Below are positions 10,547 to 18,364 of a DNA stretch of 64,000 bases, in pieces. Source of the DNA: Mesorhizobium sp. Root157 (GTDB taxonomy: Bacteria; Pseudomonadota; Alphaproteobacteria; Rhizobiales; Rhizobiaceae); assembly GCF_001427385.1 (NCBI RefSeq), contig NZ_LMGJ01000001.1, positions 248,001 to 312,000 on the forward strand, given 5' to 3'. Under the pieces are notes generated by a model that worked only from the letters and a program-made list of their open reading frames with translations, made no database searches and was not told the DNA's origin. Position 1 is the first letter of the stretch. The number at the start of each line of letters is the position of its first letter. The position numbers were made by a program, and so were the translations under genes.

Positions 10547-10977
10547 TGCGCATCGTTGCTGCCTTGCTCGCCGGCGCGGTCTTCGGCACCGGCATCGCTA
10601 TCTCCGGCATGATCAATCCGGCAAAGGTGCAGAATTTCTTCGACTTCGCCGGCACATGGGACCCGTCGCTCGCTTTCGTCATGGGCGGCGCGCTGCTGGT
10701 GACCTTCATCGGCTACCGGCTGGTTCTCAAGCGACCGGCGCCGGTTTTCGACACCAGCTTCCATTTGCCCGCGAAACAGGATCTCGACCTGCCCTTGCTG
10801 GCAGGCGCGGCCACCTTCGGCATCGGCTGGGGCATCACCGGCTTCTGTCCGGGCGGTTCGATCCCCGCCCTTGGCCTCGCCGAGCCGGGCGCGCTGGTTT
10901 TCGTCGCATCCATGACCTGCGGCATAGCCGTGGCCCGGCTGGCGCGGGGTTGGCTGCAACCGTCGCCCGCTACTTGA
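10546..10977 (+). CDS. YeeE/YedE-family membrane protein, second half (PmpB-like)
   Basis: A 143-residue membrane protein with FGTGIAISGMINPAKV at the N-terminus and GITGFCPGGSIPAL carrying the conserved cysteine. It is the partner half of the preceding gene; the two together equal one full YeeE. The ATG at 10546 shares a base with the upstream stop; an in-frame GTG lies 3 bases earlier. Confidence 0.85.
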   Translation: MRIVAALLAGAVFGTGIAISGMINPAKVQNFFDFAGTWDPSLAFVMGGALLVTFIGYRLVLKRPAPVFDTSFHLPAKQDLDLPLLAGAATFGIGWGITGFCPGGSIPALGLAEPGALVFVASMTCGIAVARLARGWLQPSPAT

Positions 10978-11080
10978 CCACCGGAACGCGTGGTCCCTGC
11001 GCTTGGCCGCGCTGCGCCATACCGCCGACGCCCGACCCGGCTATAGTGCGCGAACCATCCGATCAGAACGGGGAGCAAAG

Positions 11081-12025
11081 ATGGGCGCGCCGACAAAGAG
11101 CAACCGCAAGGTCATCATCACCTGTGCCGTGACCGGCTCGATCCATACGCCGTCGATGTCGCCGCATTTGCCGGTGACGGCAAGCGAGATCGCCGACGCG
11201 GCGGTGGGTGCTGCCGAAGCGGGCGCTGCGATCATCCATTTGCATGCGCGCAATCCGCTCGACGGCCGCCCCGACCAGAACCCGGAGCTGTTTTCGCCAT
11301 TCCTGTCGGTCATCAAGCAGCGCTCGAACTGCGTCGTGAACATCACCACCGGCGGTGCCGCGACCATGACCATCGACGACCGCCTCAAGCCCGCCAGGAC
11401 CTTCAAGCCGGAAGTGGCCTCGCTCAATATGGGGTCGATGAATTTCGGCCTCCACCCGATGCTGAACCGCTTCACCGAGTTCAGGCATGACTGGGAGCGG
11501 CCCTATCTCGAAGGCTCGAAGGACCGCGTGTTCAAGAACACTTTCGCCGACATCGAATACATTTTGAAGACCTGCGCCGACAACGGCACCCGCTTCGAGT
11601 TCGAGTGCTACGACATCGGCCATCTCTACACACTGGCCCACTTTGCCGATCTTGGCATCGTCAAGCCGCCCTTCTTCGTGCAGAGCGTGTTCGGCATATT
11701 GGGCGGCATCGGCGCGCATTACGAGGACGTCGCCCACATGCACCGCACCGCCACCCGGCTGTTCGGAACCGATTTTCAATGGTCGGTGCTTGGCGCGGGC
11801 CGCAACCAGTTGCCGGTCGCCTCGATGTCGGTCGCGCTCGGCGGCAATATCCGCGTCGGCCTGGAGGATTCGCTTTGGGCCGGCCCCGGCAAACTTGCCC
11901 GCTCGAATGCCGAGCAGGTCGAGAAGGCGCGCCGCATCATCGAGAACATGGGCCTTGAGGTGGCGACGCCTGACGAGGCGCGCGCGCTGCTCGACCTCAA
12001 GGGCGGCGATGCGGTGGGATTTTAG
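11081..12025 (+). CDS. BKACE-family beta-keto acid cleavage enzyme
   Basis: A 314-residue TIM-barrel protein of the 3-keto-5-aminohexanoate cleavage (BKACE, formerly DUF849) family. Visible marks: ITCAVTGSIHTPSMSPHLP, IIHLHARNP (zinc ligands HxH), SLNMGSMNF, EFECYDIGHL and VGLEDSLWAGPGKLA. The family cleaves beta-keto acids with acetyl-CoA; which acid cannot be told here. The purine-rich GGGGAGCAAAG precedes the start at 11081. Confidence 0.88.
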   Translation: MGAPTKSNRKVIITCAVTGSIHTPSMSPHLPVTASEIADAAVGAAEAGAAIIHLHARNPLDGRPDQNPELFSPFLSVIKQRSNCVVNITTGGAATMTIDDRLKPARTFKPEVASLNMGSMNFGLHPMLNRFTEFRHDWERPYLEGSKDRVFKNTFADIEYILKTCADNGTRFEFECYDIGHLYTLAHFADLGIVKPPFFVQSVFGILGGIGAHYEDVAHMHRTATRLFGTDFQWSVLGAGRNQLPVASMSVALGGNIRVGLEDSLWAGPGKLARSNAEQVEKARRIIENMGLEVATPDEARALLDLKGGDAVGF

Positions 12026-12207
12026 AGCATAGCGCCAAAAAGCGGGAACCGGCTTTCGGAAGAATCCGCTGCTCCGACAAAAGACAGGTCGCCACCGCGA
12101 CTAGAACGCGTCGCGATCTTTCGGATTCGCTGGCGCGCTCTAAGTATTTGTTTTTATGAATGTCGTTATCCCGAAACCGGCTCCCACGTTCGGGCGACAT
12201 GCATTAA
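12024..12207. repeat. Rhizobial mosaic intergenic repeat
   Basis: Three elements in a row after the BKACE gene stop. First, 12024-12075 has the core GCGGGAACCGGCTTTCGGA bounded by GAGCA/TGCTC. Second, 12097-12143 is a GC-rich segment of the TAGAACGCGTCGCGATC type. Third, 12150-12207, read on the minus strand, runs from ATGCATGTCGCCC to GATAACGACATTCATAAAA. Such modules recur between genes in Mesorhizobium and relatives. No ORF is credible here. Confidence 0.6.
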
Positions 12208-12223
12208 GGCCCCGCGCCTTGGT

Positions 12224-13819
12224 TCAGCCGGCCACGTCGAACTGCAGCGGCTTGGCTGAATCGATCAGCGTGTGCTCACGCAATTCCGCCAGCACCTTTT
12301 CGGGGAACGGCGCATCCAGATAGAGAAGCGCGATGGCGTCGCCGCCCGGCCGGTTGCGACCCAGCTGGAAATTGGCGATGTTGACGCCGTTCTTGCCGCA
12401 CAGCGTGCCGAGCAGGCCGATGATGCCCGGCGCGTCGGCGTTGGTTGTGTAGAGCATGTGCTGGCCGACCTCGGCGTCGAGATTGATGCCCTTGATCTGG
12501 ATGAAGCGCGGCTTGCCGTCGGAAAAGCAGGTGCCGGCAATGGCGCGCGTCCGGTGCTCGGTCTTGACCGTCAGCTTGATGTAGCCGTCGAACACGCCGG
12601 ACTTGTCGCGCTTGACCTCGGCGACGATGATGCCGCGCTCCTTCACCATGATCGGCGCCGACACCATGTTGACGTCCGACACCTGCGGTCGGATCAGGCC
12701 GGCAAGGGCGGCGCTGATCAGGGCGCGCGTGTTCATCGACGCCACCTGCCCGTCGAACAGGATCTCGACCTCCTTGATCGGGTCTTCGGTGACCTGGCCG
12801 ACAAAGGCGCCCAGCACTTCGGCGAGCTTGACGAAAGGCTTCAGCCGCGGCGCTTCTTCCGCCGTGATGGCCGGCATGTTGATGGCGTTGGAAACCGCGC
12901 CCTTGATCAGGTAGTCCGACATCTGCTCGGCCACCTGCAGGGCGACATTCTCCTGCGCCTCTTCCGTGGACGCGCCGAGATGCGGGGTGCAGACGACATT
13001 CTCCATGCCGAACAACGGGCTTTCCGTCGCCGGCTCGACCTCGAACACGTCAATGCCGGCACCGGCGACCTTGCCGCTTTTCAGCGCCGCAATGAGGTCG
13101 GCCTCCACCACGAGGCCGCCGCGCGCGCAATTGATGATGCGCACCCCGTCCTTCATCCTGGCGATGGCGCCGGCATTGATGATGCCGCGCGTCTTGTCGG
13201 TCATCGGCGTGTGCAGCGTGATGAAATCGGAGCGCGCGAACAGTTCGTCAAGTTCGACCTTGTCGACGCCAAGCTCTTCGGCGCGGCTGTCGGACAGGAA
13301 CGGGTCGAAGGCAATGACATGCATCTTGAGGCCGACGCCGCGCGTCGCCACGATTGAGCCGATGTTGCCGCAGCCGATGATGCCGAGCGTCTTGCCGGTG
13401 ATCTCGACGCCCATGAAGCGGTTCTTTTCCCATTTGCCGGCCTGCGTCGAGGCGTTGGCTTCCGGAATCTGGCGGGCGAGCGCGAACATCAAAGCAATGG
13501 CGTGCTCCGCCGTGGTGATCGAATTGCCGAACGGCGTGTTCATGACGATGATGCCCCGGCGTGAGGCGGCCGGGATATCGACATTGTCGACGCCGATGCC
13601 GGCGCGGCCGACGACCTTCAGGTTGGTCGCGGCGGCAATCAGCTTTTCGGTGACCTTGGTGGCCGAGCGGATGGCGAGGCCGTCATATTGGCCGATGATC
13701 TCGAGCAGCTTTTCCTTGTCCTTGCCCACATCGGGCAAATAGTCGACGTCGACACCGCGATCCTTGAAGATCTGCACGGCGGTGGTGGAAAGCTTGTCGG
13801 AAACAAGAACGCGGGGCAT
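12224..13819 (-). CDS. serA: D-3-phosphoglycerate dehydrogenase
   Basis: A 531-residue protein, the long SerA type. The NAD-binding loop is GIIGCGNIGSIVATRGVG, the substrate loop VVGRAGIGVDNVD, and the catalytic Arg-Glu-His set is in NCARGGLV, FEVEPATESPLF and CTPHLGASTEEAQ. An intervening domain is followed by a C-terminal ACT domain (TTNADAPGIIGLLG), the site of serine feedback in the family. It catalyses the first step of serine synthesis and lies 129 bases after serC in the same direction. Confidence 0.96.
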   Translation of the reverse strand: MPRVLVSDKLSTTAVQIFKDRGVDVDYLPDVGKDKEKLLEIIGQYDGLAIRSATKVTEKLIAAATNLKVVGRAGIGVDNVDIPAASRRGIIVMNTPFGNSITTAEHAIALMFALARQIPEANASTQAGKWEKNRFMGVEITGKTLGIIGCGNIGSIVATRGVGLKMHVIAFDPFLSDSRAEELGVDKVELDELFARSDFITLHTPMTDKTRGIINAGAIARMKDGVRIINCARGGLVVEADLIAALKSGKVAGAGIDVFEVEPATESPLFGMENVVCTPHLGASTEEAQENVALQVAEQMSDYLIKGAVSNAINMPAITAEEAPRLKPFVKLAEVLGAFVGQVTEDPIKEVEILFDGQVASMNTRALISAALAGLIRPQVSDVNMVSAPIMVKERGIIVAEVKRDKSGVFDGYIKLTVKTEHRTRAIAGTCFSDGKPRFIQIKGINLDAEVGQHMLYTTNADAPGIIGLLGTLCGKNGVNIANFQLGRNRPGGDAIALLYLDAPFPEKVLAELREHTLIDSAKPLQFDVAG

Positions 13820-13948
13820 GGGCTTGATCCTTTGATCGGCGCCCTGCCTTCACTGGCGAAGGATGGCGCAAGGTGCGGTGAAAGATGAAATGGGTGGGGG
13901 GCTTGGGAGGCAGCGGCCCCCACCCTGGCCTCGTCAGGCCCTGTTGGT

Positions 13949-15124
13949 TCAGGCGGCGGCCTTGAGGCCGGCCTTCTGCTGCGCGAAGGCCCAGTCGAGC
14001 CATGGCATCAGCGCTTCGACATCGGCGGTTTCGACCGTCGCGCCGCACCAGATGCGCAAACCCGCCGGAGCATCGCGATAATGGCCGATGTCATAGGCGA
14101 CGCCTTCCTTGTCGAGCAGCGACACCAGTCCCTTGGCGAAGGCCGCCTGGCCGTCGGCGTCGAGCGCGGCGATCTCCGGGTCGACGATCGACAGGCAGAC
14201 CGAGGTGTTCGACCGCGTTGCCGGATCGACAGCCAGATTGCCGAGCCAGGGAGAAACCGCCACGAAACGATCGATGGCCGCGGCGTTGGCATCGACGCGC
14301 GCTCTTAGGCCGGCAAGACCGCCAACGCCCTTGGCCCAGCGCAACGTATCGAGATAGTCCTCGACGCACAGCATCGACGGCGTGTTGATCGTCTCGCCCT
14401 TGAAGACGCCCTCGATCAGCTTGCCGTTGGAGGTCAGGCGGAAAATCTTGGGCAGCGGCCAGGCCGGCTTGTAGCTTTCCAGCCGCTCGACGGCGCGTGG
14501 GCTGAGGATCAGCATGCCGTGCGCAGCCTCGCCGCCCAGCACCTTCTGCCAGGAAAACGTCACCACATCGAGCTTGGCGAAATCGAGGTTCTGCGCAAAC
14601 GCCGCCGAAGTGGCGTCGCAGATGGTCAGCCCCTTGCGATCGGCCGGAATGAAGTCGGCGTTCGGCACGCGCACGCCCGACGTGGTGCCGTTCCAGGTGA
14701 AGACCACGTCGCGGTCGAAATCGATCTGCTTCAGATCCGGCAGCGCGCCATAGGGCGCTTCGATGCGGCGGACATCCGGCAGCTTGAGCTGCTTGACGAC
14801 GTCGGTGATCCAGCCCGAGCCGAAGGATTCCCAGGCGACCATGTCGACGCCGCGCTCGCCGAGCAACGACCACAGCGCCATCTCGACCGCGCCGGTGTCC
14901 GATGCCGGCACGATGCCGATGCGGTGGGATGCCGGAACCTCGAGCACCTCGCGCGTCAGTTGGATGGCCTGTTCGAGCTTGGCCTTGCCGATCTTGGCGC
15001 GGTGCGAACGGCCGAGCACGGCATCGCTCAGCGCCTCGACCGACCAGCCGGGACGTTTCGCGCAAGGACCAGAAGAAAAATTGGGATTCGCCGGACGCAC
15101 GTCCGGCTTGGGGGAAGCAGTCAT
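13949..15124 (-). CDS. serC: Phosphoserine aminotransferase
   Basis: A 391-residue PLP aminotransferase of the alphaproteobacterial type, starting [20 protein letters not shown]. The PLP lysine is in [17 protein letters not shown], near residue 195. It makes phosphoserine from 3-phosphohydroxypyruvate and is first in the operon with serA. The start lies 25 bases from the prophage attachment core, so its leader and promoter region are the integration target. Confidence 0.96.
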   Translation of the reverse strand: MTASPKPDVRPANPNFSSGPCAKRPGWSVEALSDAVLGRSHRAKIGKAKLEQAIQLTREVLEVPASHRIGIVPASDTGAVEMALWSLLGERGVDMVAWESFGSGWITDVVKQLKLPDVRRIEAPYGALPDLKQIDFDRDVVFTWNGTTSGVRVPNADFIPADRKGLTICDATSAAFAQNLDFAKLDVVTFSWQKVLGGEAAHGMLILSPRAVERLESYKPAWPLPKIFRLTSNGKLIEGVFKGETINTPSMLCVEDYLDTLRWAKGVGGLAGLRARVDANAAAIDRFVAVSPWLGNLAVDPATRSNTSVCLSIVDPEIAALDADGQAAFAKGLVSLLDKEGVAYDIGHYRDAPAGLRIWCGATVETADVEALMPWLDWAFAQQKAGLKAAA

Positions 15125-15181
15125 CGTGGTCTATCCTTCCAGATAGTGGCCCCTCGTTGGGGAGGGGTGGCCCACGGACGG
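15125..15181 (-). promoter_or_regulatory. serC leader RNA element
   Basis: Read on the minus strand, the 57 bases before the serC ATG form two hairpins: CCCCTC/GAGGGG (loop CCCAAC), then CTATC/GATAG with the ribosome-binding GGAAGGA in its loop and 3' arm. Placement, length and the embedded ribosome site match the serC motif described upstream of serC in alphaproteobacteria (recalled, not searched). A hairpin-held ribosome site suggests control of translation. The first 32 bases are also the prophage attachment core. Confidence 0.7.
15150..15181. repeat. attL core, 32-bp direct repeat
   Basis: Identical over 32 bases to 57878-57909; identity stops at both ends (G versus A on the left, A versus C on the right). 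The two copies enclose one complete phage gene set with the integrase beside the right copy. The core covers the first half of the serC leader, including its first hairpin. Confidence 0.88.
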
Positions 15182-15209
15182 AATTACCGAAACGCCCGGA
15201 AAAGCGCAA
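15181..15209 (-). promoter_or_regulatory. Phage-borne promoter now ahead of serC
   Basis: On the minus strand: TTGCGC (15204-15209), 17-base spacer, TAATTC (15181-15186), so the -10 box touches the attachment core. The elements fall at exactly the same distances from the core as the better TTGACG-17-TATCGC at the right junction. It lies in phage DNA and is the only promoter-like match next to serC in the lysogen. Confidence 0.6.
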
Positions 15210-15339
15210 GGGAAAAAGGAATTTGCAATGGGGCACATTGCAGGTTCATGCAGCCGATGGCGGAACAGTGCGGGAACGTGTCAGGAGAATTGACACACCA
15301 GTGACACAGCATGTTCACGCCCTGTTCAGGAGGTAAGCG

Positions 15340-15711
15340 ATGCCGATCCGCGCTGAGCGAATGAGTCTATATCCAGGCGGCGGAACGCACTCGAAAGAAT
15401 GGAAGGCGTTTCGCGCATCGCTGATTGATCGTGCCGGCAATCGCTGCGAAGGTACGCCTCAATATCCAGACTGTAGAGCGGAGAACGGCCAGCCGCATCC
15501 TGTCACGGGAAGCAAAGTCGTCTTGACGATTGCGCACATGGACCATGATGAGAGCCATGCCGACGCGGACCGATGCCGTGCACTTTGCCAGAGGTGTCAT
15601 CTTAGTTGGGATGCGCCGTACCACGCCAAGAATGCAGCTAGGACTCGGCGAGCAAAATCTCCACAGACTGATTTAGTGGATTGGCTAGAGTCCCGCCCCT
15701 CCCCGCTATAG
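15340..15711 (+). CDS. HNH-type endonuclease, phage
   Basis: A 123-residue protein with AHMDHDE as the HNH core and paired cysteines (GNRCEG, then CRALCQRCHLSWD) for a structural zinc. A strong AGGAGGT site precedes the ATG. It is the first gene inside attL and points inward, opposite to the lysis genes beside it. Phage HNH proteins of this size often aid DNA packaging, but here it is far from the terminase, so the role is open. Confidence 0.75.
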   Translation: MPIRAERMSLYPGGGTHSKEWKAFRASLIDRAGNRCEGTPQYPDCRAENGQPHPVTGSKVVLTIAHMDHDESHADADRCRALCQRCHLSWDAPYHAKNAARTRRAKSPQTDLVDWLESRPSPL

Positions 15712-15721
15712 GAGATAGAGA

Positions 15722-15940
15722 ATGAGCGAATGGCAGCCGATTGAGACAGCACCGAAAGATGGAACCGAATTTCTTGCTTATGACCCGGTATCGAGAAAAT
15801 TTGATGTGTGCAGGATGAAAGACTGGTGCGGGTGGGCATGCGTGGCGACACAATTGGATAGCTATGAAGGCGCGGAAGATGGTTGCTTCGAAGGAGACAG
15901 GGCAACCCATTGGAAGCCACTACCGGAGCCACCTCAATGA
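15722..15940 (+). CDS. Small DUF551-like phage protein
   Basis: A 72-residue protein with the pattern WQPIETAPKDGTEFLAYD at the start and THWKPLPEPP at the end, the hallmark of DUF551-like proteins common in phages of Gram-negative hosts. The function is unknown. It lies 10 bases after the HNH gene with its own GGAG site, so the two form a small unit. Confidence 0.7.
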   Translation: MSEWQPIETAPKDGTEFLAYDPVSRKFDVCRMKDWCGWACVATQLDSYEGAEDGCFEGDRATHWKPLPEPPQ

Positions 15941-16008
15941 CCCGCTTGCAGTCCGATGCCTTCGCGCTTGTGTTCGCCTAGTGTTGCCATGCCGGCAGGA
16001 TACCCCAA

Positions 16009-16251
16009 TCACTGCCGGAACCAACTGACGATCTTCGACACGCTCTCCCCGAACATGACGGTGCCAACCGCCATGCCGAGCATGCCGACCAGAAGCCATT
16101 TGAAAAACTTCCCCACGGTCTGGATGGCATTGACGAGCTTGACGCCATCCTTGAGGGTTCGAATGTCATCCTCGCGCAACTGGGCCAGGAACTCCCGCGT
16201 CTCTTCGGGCAATTCGGCCATTCTGTTGACGGGTATGGCGCTCTCGTCCAT
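16009..16251 (-). CDS. Small single-span membrane protein near lysis genes
   Basis: 80 residues when started at the ATG at 16251; a TTG six codons earlier is also possible. An acidic, helical N-terminal half (ETREFLAQLREDDIRTL) is followed by one hydrophobic span (WLLVGMLGMAVGTVMF) and a short basic tail. It is the most promoter-distal gene of the lysis group. It could be a second holin or an antiholin-like protein; not recognised by sequence. Confidence 0.6.
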   Translation of the reverse strand: MDESAIPVNRMAELPEETREFLAQLREDDIRTLKDGVKLVNAIQTVGKFFKWLLVGMLGMAVGTVMFGESVSKIVSWFRQ

Positions 16252-16288
16252 CGCATTTGCCTTGTCCAATTCCCCGGCCCCTGCACTG

Positions 16289-16375
16289 CTAGAATGAAAG
16301 ATAGATCGTGACAGCGGCGCAGATCAGAAACGCCGCTATGAGGATGAAGGTTGCTATTCCTGGCCTGCGTTCCAT
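16289..16375 (-). CDS. 28-residue membrane peptide overlapping the outer spanin gene
   Basis: Frame MERRPGIATFILIAAFLICA then AVTIYLSF and stop. It has three charged residues and then one hydrophobic span, the plan of many tiny membrane proteins. It overlaps the end of the o-spanin gene by 22 bases and has no strong ribosome site of its own. It may be chance; its position in the lysis group is the main support. Confidence 0.35.
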   Translation of the reverse strand: MERRPGIATFILIAAFLICAAVTIYLSF

Positions 16376-16620
16376 TGCCGTATCCCGTCGATTTGAGCAG
16401 CGCACTGCCTTAGCGCGGCCTCGTTTGCATCCACCGATGCGATGATGTCTCTGGTGGTCCGCCATTGCCGCCTGTCAGGCTTTGGGCATTGAACCGTGAA
16501 TGCATCCGGCACTTGGACCTTCACCACTTCCGGCTTCACCACCACCGAGGGCTTAACGCTGGCGCAGCTTGCGAAGATCGGCAGGAACAACAGTGTCGAG
16601 ATAGGCCCGAACGTCCGCAT
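16354..16620 (-). CDS. Outer-membrane spanin lipoprotein (Rz1-like)
   Basis: An 88-residue protein with a lipoprotein signal (LLFLPIFASC, lipobox cysteine about residue 18) and a Pro/Val-rich linker (KPEVVKVQVPDAF). It begins inside the 3' end of the preceding gene in another frame, the overlapped arrangement typical of Rz/Rz1 pairs. O-spanins join i-spanins to fuse inner and outer membranes at lysis. Confidence 0.75.
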   Translation of the reverse strand: MRTFGPISTLLFLPIFASCASVKPSVVVKPEVVKVQVPDAFTVQCPKPDRRQWRTTRDIIASVDANEAALRQCAAQIDGIRQWNAGQE

Positions 16621-16915
16621 TCGATTTCTCCAGTTCGTCTATCTGCTGGGATTGCTCCGCGAGCCCGTCGCTGATCTTGCGCATTTCCTCGACCAGCGAG
16701 GCCGTCAGGCGGCTGTCGAGGCGGGACTGCTCCTGTAGGGCTGAGATGGTGTTTTGAGCTGCTGTGTTGGCCTCAACGGCCTTGTCCTTGTCGGCAATGG
16801 CCTGCTGCGCTTCCTTGGCTGCATCTGCGGCCTCTGCACGGTAGTAGAGGGCAACACCGCCCAGCCCCATGAAGGCCAGCAGCACGGCAAGGGCGATGTA
16901 GGCGCGGATGCCCAT
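16553..16915 (-). CDS. Inner-membrane spanin (Rz-like)
   Basis: 120 residues from the ATG at 16915; the open frame extends upstream without support. One N-terminal span (residues about 5-24) is followed by a long charged coiled coil (AKEAQQAIADKDKAVEANTA and on), ending in a basic tail. This is the i-spanin plan. It overlaps the o-spanin gene by 68 bases and shares one base with a 30-residue membrane peptide upstream (TGATG). Confidence 0.75.
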   Translation of the reverse strand: MGIRAYIALAVLLAFMGLGGVALYYRAEAADAAKEAQQAIADKDKAVEANTAAQNTISALQEQSRLDSRLTASLVEEMRKISDGLAEQSQQIDELEKSNADVRAYLDTVVPADLRKLRQR

Positions 16916-17007
16916 CACAGCCCCTGCCCCAACCACCACCAGAACGCAGCAAACAGGATCGCCACGGTGAACAACCCGCCAGCAACGGCAATGAGAGCGG
17001 TTTTCAT
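16915..17007 (-). CDS. 30-residue membrane peptide coupled to the inner spanin
   Basis: Frame MKTALIAVAGGLFTVAILFA then AFWWWLGQGL, a single hydrophobic span with aromatic end. Its TGA shares its last base with the spanin ATG, so translation should be coupled. Too short for a classic holin, but of the size of lysis peptides in some phages. The function is unknown. Confidence 0.5.
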   Translation of the reverse strand: MKTALIAVAGGLFTVAILFAAFWWWLGQGL

Positions 17008-17130
17008 TGGATTCCTCGCAGACGAAAAGATTTTTGTTTGTCAGAGGCTTATGGTATAAAAAGCGAACGCGCCGAAGGGGTCGCAGCCCGACGACGCGCT
17101 CTAACCAAGCCAACCTGATGAGAGGTCGAA

Positions 17131-17697
17131 ATGGCTGAACTAACTTATGCTCAGGTATCTGAGGTTCTCAACTACAATCCCAAAACCGGTAAGTTTCGTT
17201 GGAAGATTCGCTCTGAGCGGTTTTTCAAGTCTGGCGCTCCCGGAGGACAACTCGCGGCAGCGTTCCGATGGAACAAGATGTATGCAGGCACGGAGGCGCT
17301 TAACTGCCCCGCCACGCAAGGATACCTGTCTGGGGCAATCTTTGGGCAGTCAGTCAAGGCGCACAGAGTTGCGTGGCTGCTGGCTACGGGCAAATGGCCA
17401 TCCGGCGATATAGATCATCTCAACGGCGATCCGGCGGATAATAGAATCTGCAATCTTCGAGACGGGACAACATCCGACAATATGAAGAACCAGCGCCGCT
17501 ACAAAAACAACAGAAGCGGCCATGTTGGCGTGTCTTTTAGAGGCCGTAACAGCCGTTGGGCCGCCTACATCGACCTTGATGGCACTCGCAGAAATCTTGG
17601 CGAATTCAGGACATTGGAAGATGCGATAGCTGCTAGAGAGATGGCCAGCGCAGAATTGGGTTTCTCTCCCCGTCACGGCATGTCAGATGCCGCTTAG
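17131..17697 (+). CDS. Free-standing HNH homing endonuclease with AP2 domain
   Basis: 188 residues. The HNH core IDHLNGDPADNRICNLRDGT is near residues 90-115, followed by an AP2-type DNA-binding domain (SGHVGVSFRGRNSRWAAYID, then LGEFRTLEDAIAAREMA). This order is typical of selfish phage homing endonucleases. It is on the plus strand between minus-strand lysis genes and its end overlaps the lysozyme stop by 15 bases, which looks like an insertion. Confidence 0.85.
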   Translation: MAELTYAQVSEVLNYNPKTGKFRWKIRSERFFKSGAPGGQLAAAFRWNKMYAGTEALNCPATQGYLSGAIFGQSVKAHRVAWLLATGKWPSGDIDHLNGDPADNRICNLRDGTTSDNMKNQRRYKNNRSGHVGVSFRGRNSRWAAYIDLDGTRRNLGEFRTLEDAIAAREMASAELGFSPRHGMSDAA

Positions 17698-18141
17698 GCA
17701 TAGCTCGCGTTCCTTTTGACGGCGCTTTGTCAAACCCGGCAATCGTATCCCTGCCGCCTTATCCCACATCAAAAGGGCGTCACAAGCGCCCTTCAAATCT
17801 CCTTGATTGGCGCGTCTAGCCATCGAAGATTTGCAGAAAGCGGCGGTGCCTATATTATAGGACGCTGAGAGAAACGCTGTATACGCGCCGTCTGGTATTT
17901 TGTCCGGGTAGACGAAACACTTTCTCATTCCCGTCTCAAACTCCACCAGCCGATCAGCAAGCATGGCCTTGCATTCGGCAACGGTCTTGGTCTGGCCCAT
18001 TTTCACGCCGCGCGTTTCCCCGAAGCACAAAGTTGGGATTCCAATCGGATCACGATAGGCATAGGTGCGCAGGCCTTCGAAGCCGCCTACAAGGACGACA
18101 GCAGCAGCCGCGAGTGTGGAGTTGCGCTTGAGCCTACTCAT
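17683..18141 (-). CDS. Endolysin, GH24 lysozyme
   Basis: 152 residues from the ATG at 18141. The catalytic triad spacing of T4-type lysozymes is exact: E22, D31, T37 in FEGLRTYAYRDPIGIPT. The N-terminus is basic then hydrophobic (TLAAAAVVLVGG), which may act as a signal-anchor (SAR) segment exporting the enzyme without a holin. It cuts peptidoglycan at lysis. It overlaps the holin gene by 8 bases. Confidence 0.88.
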   Translation of the reverse strand: MSRLKRNSTLAAAAVVLVGGFEGLRTYAYRDPIGIPTLCFGETRGVKMGQTKTVAECKAMLADRLVEFETGMRKCFVYPDKIPDGAYTAFLSASYNIGTAAFCKSSMARRANQGDLKGACDALLMWDKAAGIRLPGLTKRRQKERELCLSGI

Positions 18142-18355
18142 TGCCGGATACCCCCTTCTGAGCCACAAGCCTCGCAATAAAGGCCATGCACACGCACAGT
18201 CCGGACAGGGACGCGAATATGGTCGGAGGAACGGGCAGGATGCCATCGAGCAAGGGCAAAGCCACTTCCAGCCCGGACAGGATGCCGGCCAGAAGCAATA
18301 GCCGCACGGACCATGCGTGTTTCAGCACGGCCCGCCAGTTTGAGATGAGCTTCAT
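18134..18355 (-). CDS. Holin-like membrane protein
   Basis: 73 residues with two hydrophobic spans (LLLLAGILSGLEVALPLL and IFASLSGLCVCMAFIARLV) separated by a turn, a basic N-terminus and a short charged C-terminus. It directly precedes and overlaps the lysozyme gene. Size, topology and position fit a class II holin; the KHAWSVRL start recurs in prophages of related bacteria. Confidence 0.75.
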   Translation of the reverse strand: MKLISNWRAVLKHAWSVRLLLLAGILSGLEVALPLLDGILPVPPTIFASLSGLCVCMAFIARLVAQKGVSGNE

Positions 18356-18364
18356 CGCGGCCCC

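Noticed and set aside
15125..15340. A tRNA or tmRNA gene as the integration target
   Set aside because: No tRNA-like cloverleaf is visible at either junction; the core matches the serC leader instead.
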